Below are positions 56,104 through 64,000 of a stretch of 64,000 nt of DNA, one piece after another. This DNA is from Hemerocallis citrina (taxonomy: Eukaryota > Streptophyta > Magnoliopsida > Asparagales > Asphodelaceae). A program made the position numbers and the translations under genes. Positions within the stretch are counted from its first letter, which is position 1, and every line of letters starts with the position of its first letter. The notes under the pieces were generated by a model that saw nothing but the letters and a program-made list of their open reading frames with translations, made no database searches and was not told where the DNA came from. Location of the stretch: NCBI GenBank assembly GCA_017893485.1, contig CM030360.1, positions 9,350,597-9,414,596 on the forward strand, read 5' to 3'.

Positions 56104-56749
56104 GGATAAGGATATCGGTGCTATCACCCACCAACTTAAAGGATGTTTGTGATTATGGATGTTGTGTTTCATGAAGATGAGATGTATTTTTCTACGACTG
56201 AACTTCAGGAGAAGTACCGAAGTGAAGTTCAGACTCTTGGGTATAATGAAGGGGTTAGTGAAGTTTAGACTCTTGGGTATGATGAAGTAGTTACCAGTCA
56301 GAACAAACAACTGGATACAAATAATGGCGAACACTTGAATGAAGAACTAGCAAGGGAGGAAGATCCTCATGAAGAAGTGCAACCAAGGAAAGAAGACCCT
56401 CTTGAAGAAGATCCACTTGAAGAATTGCAACCAGTACAGAATTTCAGTGAGAGTGAACCATCATAACCCCAAAACCAATTGTCATCGTTGTCCGAAGTTC
56501 CTAGAAGAAAACTCCCGCACCGTACTAATAGAGGTATTCCAAAACTCACTTATGAACCTGATCCCAATAGTAACATCAAATATTCCATGAGTAATTTTGT
56601 ATCCACTCACCGCTTGTCGGAATCAAATAAGTCATTTGTAAATTAATTATCTACTGTACCTATTCCTAACAGTGTGCAGGAAGCCCTTACTGATCCAAGG
56701 TGGAAAACAGCTATGGATGAGGAGATGAAGTCTTTGAAAAAGAATGAGA
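56104..56749 (+). pseudogene. copia spacer between integrase and reverse transcriptase
   Basis: Degenerate coding sequence with stops in every frame. KLPHRTN at about 56510 and VQEALTDPRWKTAMDEEMKS at about 56680-56735 mark the start of the RT domain. Confidence 0.6.
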
Positions 56750-56839
56750 CTGCCAGCAGGGAAGAAGTCATCCTACTGCTTCTTCCCTGCTGGCAGCTAG
56801 AGATAGTCGAGCTGCCAGCAGGGAAGAAGCAGTAGGATG
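56750..56839. repeat. inverted templated duplication inside copia RT
   Basis: CTGCCAGCAGGGAAGAAG occurs at 56750-56767 and 56812-56829. Between them the exact reverse complement of 56812-56839 sits at 56769-56796. In related elements this region is one short coding stretch, so the extra two pieces are an insertion. Confidence 0.9.
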
Positions 56840-57474
56840 CAAATGGATTTATACGGTGAAATATAAATCTAATGGTTTAATAGAGCGATAAAAAAGCAAG
56901 GCTGGTTGCCAAATGATACACTTAATCGTATGAAATTGATTATGAAGATACATTTGCTCCTGTGGCAAAATTCAATACTGTTCGAGTCCTACTGTCACTT
57001 GCTGCAAATCTTGACTAGCCGTTGGAGCAATTTGATATGAAGAATGCATTTTTGCATAGAGAATTGACAGAGGAGGTTTATATGGATCTTCCACCAGGGT
57101 CGAACAGACCAGTCCAACACAGTAATAAAGTGTGTCGATTGAGGAAGGCGCTATATGATCTCAAACAGTCGCCAAGAGCTTGGTTTAGGAGGTTTACAAA
57201 ATCAATGAGGACATTCAGATATTATAAGAGTAATTCAGATCATACCTTATTCCTGAAGAGGAAAGAAGGTAAGATTACTGCTCTCATTATATATGTGGAT
57301 GACATGATAGTAACTGGGAATAATTCTGAGAAGAGAATGGCATTGAAGAGCTACTTATCACAACTGTTCGAAATGAAGGATCTTGGCTCTTTGAGATATT
57401 TTCTTGGATTGAAGTTTCTCGCTCGAGAAATGGTATATTTCTGTCTCAAAGAAAGCCTGCGCTCGATTTATTGA
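56840..57474 (+). pseudogene. copia reverse transcriptase
   Basis: CKWIYTVKYKSNGLIER at about 56838-56890, then a frame break. After TAG at 57016-57018 (Trp expected) the frame reads QFDMKNAFLHRELTEEVYMD, VCRLRKALYDLKQSPRAW, and LIIYVDDMIVTG with the catalytic YVDD at about 57292-57303, and then LRYFLGLKFLAR. Closed by a stop at 57472. Confidence 0.87.
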
Positions 57475-58247
57475 AGAAAACTTGAATGTCTGCTTGTCAG
57501 CTAATTTGTACACCATTAGAAGAAGGACTGAAACTTTGCAACGAGGCTGATCATGTGCCTTGTGATAAAAAAATATATCAGAGATTGGTTGGACGACTGA
57601 TGTATCTTGTGCATACACGGACAGATTTATCATATGCTTTAAGTGTGGTAAGTCAGTTTATGCATGCACCTCAGGAACATCACATGGATACAGTGATGAG
57701 AATTCTGAGATATATTAAGTATGCTCCAAGAAAAGGGGTCTTATTTGCGAAACATGGTCACTTGAAGGTTGAGACCTATACTGATGCTGATTAGGCAGGA
57801 TCTATAATTGATAGGCGCTCCACTTCAAGATACTTCACCTTTGTTGGAGGAAATATAGTTACATAGAGAAGCAAAAAGCAGAATGTTGTTGTACGTTCTA
57901 GTGCAGAGGCTGAGTATCGCGGAGTAGCCCTATGTATAGCGGAAGCTTTATGGCTGAAACTCTTATTGCAGGACTTAGGTTGTGGTCCGAATGAACCTAT
58001 GAAGGTGTATTGCGACAGTCAAGCAGCATGTGATATTGCAGCCAATCCAGTTCAATATGATTGGATGAAACATGTAGAGGTGGATAGATTCTTCATCAAG
58101 GAGAAATTGGATGAGAAAGTCATTGAGATATTTAAAGTGAAGTCAGAAAATCAGCTCGCAGATATCCTGATCAAGGCAGTTTCGAGTCGGTTCTTCTTGA
58201 AATTTGTTGACAGGTTGGGCATATTCAATATCTATGCACCAACTTGA
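57475..58247 (+). pseudogene. copia RNase H
   Basis: RLVGRLMYLVHTRTDLSYAL (end of RT) at about 57580. RNase H with YTDAD at about 57778 followed by TAG at 57792-57794 (Trp expected, TDADWAGS), VT followed by TAG at 57864-57866 (Trp again), VVRSSAEAEYRG at about 57893 and YCDSQAACDIA at about 58007. Ends at 58247, just before the PPT. Confidence 0.87.
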
Positions 58248-58254
58248 GGGAGAG
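58241..58254 (+). other. PPT of the copia element
   Basis: AACTTGAGGGAGAG directly before the 3' LTR; the usual copia PPT form. Confidence 0.75.
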
Positions 58255-58463
58255 TGTTGAAATGTAGTAAGTACTAATATGTATATTTTGTTTCCTAATA
58301 TATAGGAAACAGATTCCCTAAATCTCTCACCCCTCAATCTTCCCTCAATCTCCTTTTTTCTCCTCCAAGAATGTAATCCTTATATATAGATGTATACTGT
58401 AAAGAATAAAGAACAAGAATAATAATAATAATTTTTCCCAAATCTGTTTTCAACATTTCAACA
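58255..58463 (+). repeat. 3' LTR of the copia element
   Basis: 209 bp, TGTTGAAATG to CATTTCAACA, with AATAAAGAAC at 58406-58415. Followed by the TSD CTTGT. Confidence 0.93.
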
Positions 58464-58468
58464 CTTGT

Positions 58469-59177
58469 ATACTCGTAGTTCAAATTAGATAAAGATACGA
58501 TAAAGTACGGTGGTCAAAGCGTCGAAGAAAGTAGAAAAGAAATAATAAATGAAGTAACCAAGAAAGGGGACAGTCAACCGACCTCAGAGATGGTCGGCTG
58601 CCCAATATCCCGGGAGAGGGACAGTCGACCGCACTTGTGGTGCAGTCAACCGACTGGAGCGGCTATATTTTTTTGGGCCTCAATTTGTCATGTCGTTTTA
58701 GCTCAATCTTCAACTCAAAGTCAAACCGTACAGCTCCTATTCAATTATTTATTTTACAGGATATATTGGATATATCGAACGACTGAGAATCAAGATTAAC
58801 CTAAGATTCTCTCTATTCTTCTTCTATATATTGTTGTAGCCTCCAATATGAGAGGCAAGTACTATATTGACATTATTCTCCATTGCAAAGATAGGCCTGA
58901 GAGAGAAATCTTGATGAGTGAATTTAATTTCTTATATTGAGTGAATTATTAATTTCTTGTAAACTCTTCTGGTTGAATATTATATCTCCATATATTTTCC
59001 ACCAGATTAAGCAAAAGTTAATCGGGATAAATTAGTATTGTGTTTGTATTAGATTGGTGGATCTATTTGTTTGATTATTCGATTGACTCGTCTCATCTAT
59101 TTTGATATTCTTATTGTTTTAATCAGTTCCGCTACATTATCAGGGTGTACGTAGACACCCATCCCAACAAAAACATC
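58469..59177. other. unassigned DNA, possible old copia LTR remnant with GTCGACCG/GTCAACCG words
   Basis: 58570-58660 has several CAGTCGACC, CAGTCAACCGAC words as at 4247-4395. The following segment with TATATA, polyT and an end at ...CGCTACA followed by TTATCAGGGT (weak initiator-Met PBS) at about 59130 looks like the tail of an LTR. No partner found. Confidence 0.35.
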
Positions 59178-59185
59178 CCAATGAA

Positions 59186-59389
59186 CATGGCCGGCCCACA
59201 CCTTGAGACAGGTGAGGCGGCCGCCTCAGGCCCCCAAATTTTTTGTAATTTTAGGAGTCCAAATTTGTATTTCCCTTGTAAATATAAATACGTATTTTGT
59301 GCGTACAAAAATTATATTGCTATTAGGGGTCCCAAAATATTTATTTGGACCTTTCACCTCGGGCCGTCGGGAACTCAGGGCCGGCCCTG
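59186..59389. mobile_element. hAT MITE, CAGGGCCGGCCC family, copy b
   Basis: 204 bp. Ends CATGGCCGGCCCA and GGGCCGGCCCTG. TSD CCAATGAA/CCAGTGAA (one mismatch). The interior is about 75% similar to copy a at 35009 (AATATA-A-TACGTATTT in both). Confidence 0.88.
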
Positions 59390-59397
59390 CCAGTGAA

Positions 59398-61329
59398 TAA
59401 GAAGGAGAAAAAGAAGACAGACAGACAGAGAGTAGTAATTAACTAGAAAAGTGAAGCAAAACAGGGAACAAGAAAGCATTGAGGATAACTTGAGATTGTC
59501 GGAAAGAAAGGGTTTGCTGCTGGTGTGCCCCACTGTTCGTTTAATTACAATGAAAGCATTGAGGAGACCAGAGTTTATGATTTATAGACAATATCCATTA
59601 TGAGTCCCCCACAATCAAGTAACAACAACACTGCAAAAATCATTTGTTCAACTCCCTTCAGTTTTACTGCTCTCTTCTTTCAATTTTATGCACTCCACAG
59701 CACCCCCACAAATCTTGCACCAGTTAAGCAAATCTGGTCTTTTGTTCTGACTGCTATCTTATTCTTATCCACCTGTTATACATGTTCCGAAGTTGTACTA
59801 TTCAATTGAATGATATGCTAGGTTTATTTACTATGGTATGCTTTATTTACTACGACATCAAAATTTATTTTTACCCTCATTGCTCGTATCTTAACAGCGA
59901 GTGAATTTGATTTTTGACTTCACGAAATTGAAGTTTTGGTTTCGCAGTGTTGAAGGAAACTTGGTGCAGCAGATGGAGTAACAGGACAAAGTCCTTGCCC
60001 CCATTTTCGTGTAACATCAAAATCTGATAATAGTGGAACTAGTACTGTGAGAATTGAAAAAGGGAGAAGACCTTTAGAAACTTTGTCGATATATATCTTT
60101 ATATATATATACTAGGTTTGCCCGTTGACACGTGTCTACGGCACGTCTTCAGAACGGTACACCTGGTTTGATTATATAAAATAGTTTTGGAGGTCCAACA
60201 AATTAATTGAAGTAATAAACATATTATATGAGGAATCAGTATATCTACCTATAAGCTCAACCATCGCCTTCTTGATCATTAGTTTGAACTTACCCGAAAT
60301 GCATATAGCTTGTTAGAAACACTGCATAGAGTTTTTTTTTAACTTCATCATCACTTTTAGATACTTGTAATCGTTATGCAAGGCCATTATCATATAGGTT
60401 TTATAGAGCTTACTCTAATCCCATAACCACTATGAGCATGTCTAAATACAATGGTGACGCAAGTGCAAGTGTGAAGGTATCTACAATACTAATAATCTTA
60501 ACATTTGTTTGTTTGAGACTCAGTTTGCAATTAAAATACCTCTTATTATTATTTCAACCAAAATGAAATACATAAAGTTTTCAAAACTCTAATCCAAGCT
60601 AATCATTTTTTTTTTATCTCCACTTTGTCTCCCTATTGCACCTTTATAAAAAAAATAAATCAAAATGGATAAATAACAATTTTATTTTAGCTATCTTTCT
60701 TGAGTGGAGAGTTTGCACTCTTTACTAGTAAACTCCAGTCATCCCAATCCTATATATCCAAACATACACTAAAAGTTCTTATATGTTATGTTATCCATGG
60801 TTACTAATAACCAGTGAAGGGAACACTTCACGATAGTATTTTTTCTTATAGTAAAGAAATTAATGTTGCATATTTGCCAAGTTATTTTAGGTTGCTGGTT
60901 AGCTTACCTATCCTGCTATGGTTTGGAAGCCCAAATTAAGGCCACTAAATAATCTATCTCTCACTTGCGTACACCTTATAACAAAACCATAAAAAAAACT
61001 CATCAAATAAATCACCAAATTAAAAAATTTGAAACCCAAAAATAAAACTATCATATCTCTCTGAACTTAAATCCCATGTACACACAAAATTCGAATCAGC
61101 CAAAAACTGAGTAATCCTCTACACACAAAAAATCAAAAATTAGAATGAGAATTCGGTTAATGAGATGAAATTAGAGTCACTGCATTGCATATAGAGGCTC
61201 TCGATTCGATGGGGGCGAGTCACCGATACGGAATCGCTTGATATTCGCGCTCGATTTGGTGGAGGGGAGTCACCGATACGGAATCAGCAGTGGATCAGAT
61301 ATCGGCGACGACCTCTTGATTGAGATTCG
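59398..61329. other. unassigned AT-rich DNA
   Basis: No gene supported; the 70-codon frame at 59600-59809 has no domain. A Helitron-type 3' end may lie at 60110 (minus strand: CCGTAGACACGTGTC hairpin then CTAGT). GAGTCACCGATACGGAATC occurs twice (61218, 61269). Confidence 0.35.
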
Positions 61330-61544
61330 ACATTGGATTTGGATTTGGATTTGGATTTACTTTGAAATTTTCAAATCTTCAAAATTTCAAAATTTTGAAA
61401 TTTTGAAAATTTAAAATTTAAAATTTTGTTTTATTTAAAAAATTCTAAAAATTTTAAATTTTTTAAAAAATTTTTGAAATTATTTTTTGAATTTTGAAAA
61501 ATTTAATTTTTTTTGAATTTTGAATTTTTTCTAATTTTTTTTAA
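61330..61544. repeat. low-complexity GGATTT and AAAATTTT tract
   Basis: (GGATTT)4 at about 61334, then A/T runs such as TTTGAAAATTT and TTTAAAATTT. Continues after the MITE at 61934-62090. Confidence 0.85.
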
Positions 61545-61933
61545 GGCAAAATTTTAAAAAACGTCACAATAGTTTGGCGTTGTTTAAAAAAACGTCACAA
61601 AACTTTGACTTTTTAAAAAAACCGCACAATGTTTAACTTTCAACTCACGGAGTTATCCAACCGTTAACTGGGATAATAGATATGTGATGTTTTTTTAAAA
61701 CAAATGGGAACTTTTGTGATGTTTTTTAAAACAAAATAATAGTTCTGTGTTGTTTTTTTAAACAAAACAATAGTTTTGTGATATTTTTTTAAACATTACG
61801 TATAACCCAGTTAACGGTTGGATAACCCCGTGAGTTGAAAGTTAAACATTGTGCGGTTTTTTTAAAAAGTCAAAGTTTTGTGATGTTTTTTTAAACAGCG
61901 CCAAACTATTGTGACGTTTTTTTAAATTTAGCC
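61545..61933. mobile_element. foldback MITE in AT-rich DNA
   Basis: 389 bp. GGCAAAATTTTAAAAAACGT at the left answers ACGTTTTTTTAAATTTAGCC at the right. Long arms pair through CACAATAGTTTGGCG, ACAAAACTTTGACTTTTT and GTTATCCAACCGTTAACTGG. The centre is a degenerate TTTGTGATGTTTTTT repeat. TSD unclear in T-rich flanks. Confidence 0.78.
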
Positions 61934-62099
61934 TTTTTTTAATTTTTTAAATTTTTATAAGTTTTAGATTTTTTGAATTATTTTTAAAGTTTTTAAATTT
62001 TTAGTTTCTTTAGTTTTTAAGTTTTTAAGTTTTTCAATTTTTATTTTTTTATAAAAATTTTAAATTTTTTTTTCTTAATTTTTTGAATAGGGGAGGGAC

Positions 62100-62100
62100 G

Positions 62101-62151
<51 letters not shown>

Positions 62152-62305
62152 ATAATTAAATAAATAAAGGAGTTGTTTTGGGTGGGGGATTTGAATTTGA
62201 GTTTTGGGGAGAAACTTTTAGAGGGAAAATGTGTTTTGTGAGGTTAGATCTGGGTCTTTGATTTTGGGGGGATTGAAGGAGAGCCACTTGACAGCTTTCT
62301 TTGTG

Positions 62306-62312
<7 letters not shown>
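62100..62312. repeat. left arm of a large inverted repeat
   Basis: (GA)n, then GGGATTTGAA, AGAGGGAAAATGTGTTTTG, GATCTGGGTCTTTGATTTT, GGGGGGATTG and CCACTTGACAGCTTTCTTTG. Its reverse complement is at 63768-63990. Confidence 0.82.

Positions 62313-62354
<42 letters not shown>
62313..62354. repeat. (TA)n microsatellite
   Basis: About 21 TA dinucleotides left of MITE family 1 copy b. Confidence 0.95.
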
Positions 62355-62358
<4 letters not shown>

Positions 62359-62525
62359 TAAAAGGGATATGAGCAACTTGCTCATTTAGTAAATGAGCAA
62401 TTGATTATGTGGCATGCATGTGATACATTGGACAACTAACGACTTTTATAATTTTCCAATCACATGCATGCCACCTCATCAATTGCTCATTTACTAAATG
62501 AGCAAGTTGCTCATACCCCTTTCTT
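62355..62525. mobile_element. foldback MITE family 1, copy b
   Basis: 171 bp, in the opposite orientation to 4810-4980 and about 90% identical. (TA)n on both sides (62313-62354 and 62526-62547). Confidence 0.83.
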
Positions 62526-62547
62526 ATATATATATATATATATATAT

Positions 62548-62948
62548 GAGTAATGTGAGCCTCATATTTGTATGAGAAAATTTTCCTCATACGAAGTGAT
62601 TATACTCACTTGGTGGGGCCCTTATGGAAGATCCAGTCCGTCCATCATTTTTATCATGCTAATAGATGTATGTGTAGAAAAAATCAAGTGATTTGGAGGT
62701 CATTCACCCATAAATCATGTGAGTCCAATTTGTGTTTCGATTTGTATTACTATTGAAATCGTTAATTTTTCAACTACATGATGCATGGGTGAATGACCTC
62801 CAAACCACTTGATTTTTTCTACACACAATCCATTAGTATGATAAACATGATGGACGGAGTGGATCTTTCATAAGGGCCCCACCAAATGAGTATAATCACT
62901 TTGTATGAGAAAAATTTTCTCATACTTTATATGAGGCTCACTTTTCTC
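62548..62948. mobile_element. foldback MITE family 4
   Basis: 401 bp. GAGTAATGTGAGCCTCAT pairs with ATGAGGCTCACTTTTCTC. Inner arms GGGTGAATGACCTCCAAA and CACTTGATTTTTTCTACACA have inverse partners. (TA)n on the left, a CT/TA tract on the right. Confidence 0.8.
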
Positions 62949-62967
62949 TCTCTCTATATATATATAT

Positions 62968-63218
62968 GAAAAAATCTTCCATTGTGCACCACCCCTCTGT
63001 GTGCAATCGGCCTTCCCGCCTTCGTATCGACGATCCGAACCGTTCACATTGATCTACACATCAAAATTAGTCTAAATATGTAAAATCAAATCATTTGAAA
63101 TTCATTAGCCCATCCATCATATGACTATAAAAAAACAACGATTTTCAGCCATACAATTTTGTAACACTTCAATGGATGGATAAATGAATTTCAAATAATT
63201 TGATTTTATATATTTTGA

Positions 63219-63222
<4 letters not shown>
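62968..63222. mobile_element. foldback MITE family 3, copy b, truncated by (TA)n
   Basis: Matches 6836-7090 (CATTGATCTACACATC, CAGCCATACAATTTTGTAAC), but the right third is missing; the sequence passes from TTTTGACTAAT directly into (TA)n at 63223. Confidence 0.8.

Positions 63223-63290
<68 letters not shown>
63223..63290. repeat. (TA)n microsatellite
   Basis: About 33 dinucleotides between a truncated family 3 MITE and a family 2 variant. Confidence 0.95.
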
Positions 63291-63291
<1 letters not shown>

Positions 63292-63595
63292 CAATGGTCT
63301 ATTGCAAACGGGTCTCGTGTAAATGGGTATACAAATCACTTAAGTCGTTGGAAACAACGACTCGTTGTTGGAAACAACGACTTAGGTTATAAATCTAAAC
63401 CGTTGTTCCAAAACACCAAAACAACGGCTTAGGTTTTAAACTTAGGCCGTTGTTCCGAATACAACCTAGGCCGTTGTTCCGAATACAACCTAAGCCGTTG
63501 TTCGGAACAACGGCTTCAATCCTAGGCTGTTATTCTAAATAGAACCTAAGTCGTTGTTCGGAATAACGGCTTCAGTTGTTTGCAATGGAGCATTG

Positions 63596-63596
<1 letters not shown>
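63291..63596. mobile_element. foldback MITE, family 2 variant
   Basis: Ends ACAATGGTCTATTGCAAAC and GTTTGCAATGGAGCATTGC. The interior has AGGCCGTTGTTCCGAA/TTCGGAACAACGG palindromes like those at 5672-6768. (TA)n on both sides. Confidence 0.78.

Positions 63597-63654
<58 letters not shown>
63597..63654. repeat. (TA)n microsatellite
   Basis: About 29 dinucleotides right of the family 2 variant. Confidence 0.95.
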
Positions 63655-63659
<5 letters not shown>

Positions 63660-63767
63660 CGGAAATGTGCAAAGAAATTCTCCATTAATTAAGCACCTGC
63701 GAAAACTACATAATTAGAGAAAATACAATCTAAACTGAATTTTCTATAAAATATCTATATAATAAAT

Positions 63768-63990
63768 TACAAAGAAAGCTATCAAGTGGCTCACAATCAA
63801 TCCCCCCTAAAATCAAAGGCCTAGATCAAACCTCACAAAATATATTTTCCCTCCAAAATTTCAAACCCCAAAACTAATTTTTTCCCCCCAAAACAAAAAA
63901 ACTTATTACTTTATTACTATATTTCTCTTCTCTCTTCACTTTTTCATATTTCTCTCTTTCTCGCTCTCCCTATCTCTCTCTCTCATTCTT
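63768..63990. repeat. right arm of a large inverted repeat
   Basis: Reverse complement of 62100-62312 at about 85% identity: CAAAGAAAGCTATCAAGTGG, AATCAAAGGCCTAGATC, TTTTCCCTCC, then CT-rich. 63655-63767 is unassigned AT-rich DNA. The element may extend beyond the window. Confidence 0.78.
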
Positions 63991-64000
63991 TCTATATTTA

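Larger units (their letters stand above)
53017..58463 (+). mobile_element. Ty1/copia retrotransposon, decayed
   Basis: 5' LTR 53017-54115 (209 bp of LTR plus an inserted MITE), PBS at 54116, gag remnant, protease, integrase, RT and RNase H in copia order, PPT, 3' LTR 58255-58463. Perfect 5-bp TSD CTTGT (53012-53016, 58464-58468). The LTRs differ at about 14 of 209 positions by eye, clearly older than the Tat insertion. Many stops and frameshifts. Confidence 0.92.

Noticed and set aside
59600..59809. 70-codon frame with a hydrophobic end
   Set aside because: No homology pattern, no conserved context, AT-rich surroundings.

Overview
This 64 kb window is nuclear DNA of a flowering plant, probably intergenic heterochromatin or pericentromere. 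The signs are plant LTR-retrotransposons with plant PBS, PPT and TSD structures, plant-type MITEs, Helitrons, a CACTA element and GT-AG introns. I find no supportable host protein gene, rRNA gene or functional tRNA gene. Almost every recognisable segment is a transposable element, a decayed copy of one, or a tandem repeat. The species cannot be named from the sequence.

Layout. 1-936: 5' end (minus strand) of a Ty3/gypsy Tat-like element, inserted in 245-bp tandem repeats of a CACTA transposon whose right terminus is at 3476. The CACTA sits inside one LTR of a small TRIM (3477-3932). 4740-7191: a cluster of foldback MITEs separated by (TA)n tracts, plus a Helitron. 8661-9142: a hAT-like element. 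9151-33110: a three-level nest, in which a LINE fragment is split by a 5-kb solo LTR (TSD TACTT), itself split by an 18.4-kb Tat-lineage Ty3 element (11368-29765, TSD GTGAT). 33542-35204: hAT-like and Helitron-like non-autonomous elements. 35478-46664: 3' half of a second, older Tat-like element, split by two 3.5-kb solo LTRs. 46783-47924: nested Helitrons. 48706-49676: a large foldback. 50640-52303: minus-strand LINE reverse transcriptase remnant. 53017-58463: a decayed Ty1/copia element with a MITE in its 5' LTR. 59186-64000: hAT MITE, AT-rich DNA, and a large inverted repeat whose loop is filled with (TA)n-flanked MITEs.

How the parts work together. The Tat element at 11368-29765 is the centrepiece. 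Its LTRs differ by only about 1.5% by eye, yet gag-pol is closed by four stops and at least two frameshifts, so it is non-autonomous. Its 11-kb 3' region holds (i) a 214-bp dimeric tandem array in which each half-unit folds into a hairpin with compensatory base changes, (ii) an antisense transcription unit with a TATA box, introns, a putative gypsy-type transposon domain and coiled coils, and (iii) a 58-bp tandem array of about 51 copies. The second Tat-like element (35478-46664) keeps one homologous antisense exon but has entirely different tandem arrays and lacks the main antisense gene. This fits the known hypervariability of plant Ty3 3' regions as a source of satellites.

Limits: everything was read by eye. 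Family names rest on motifs, termini and target-site duplications, not on database searches. Percent identities and copy numbers are hand counts.
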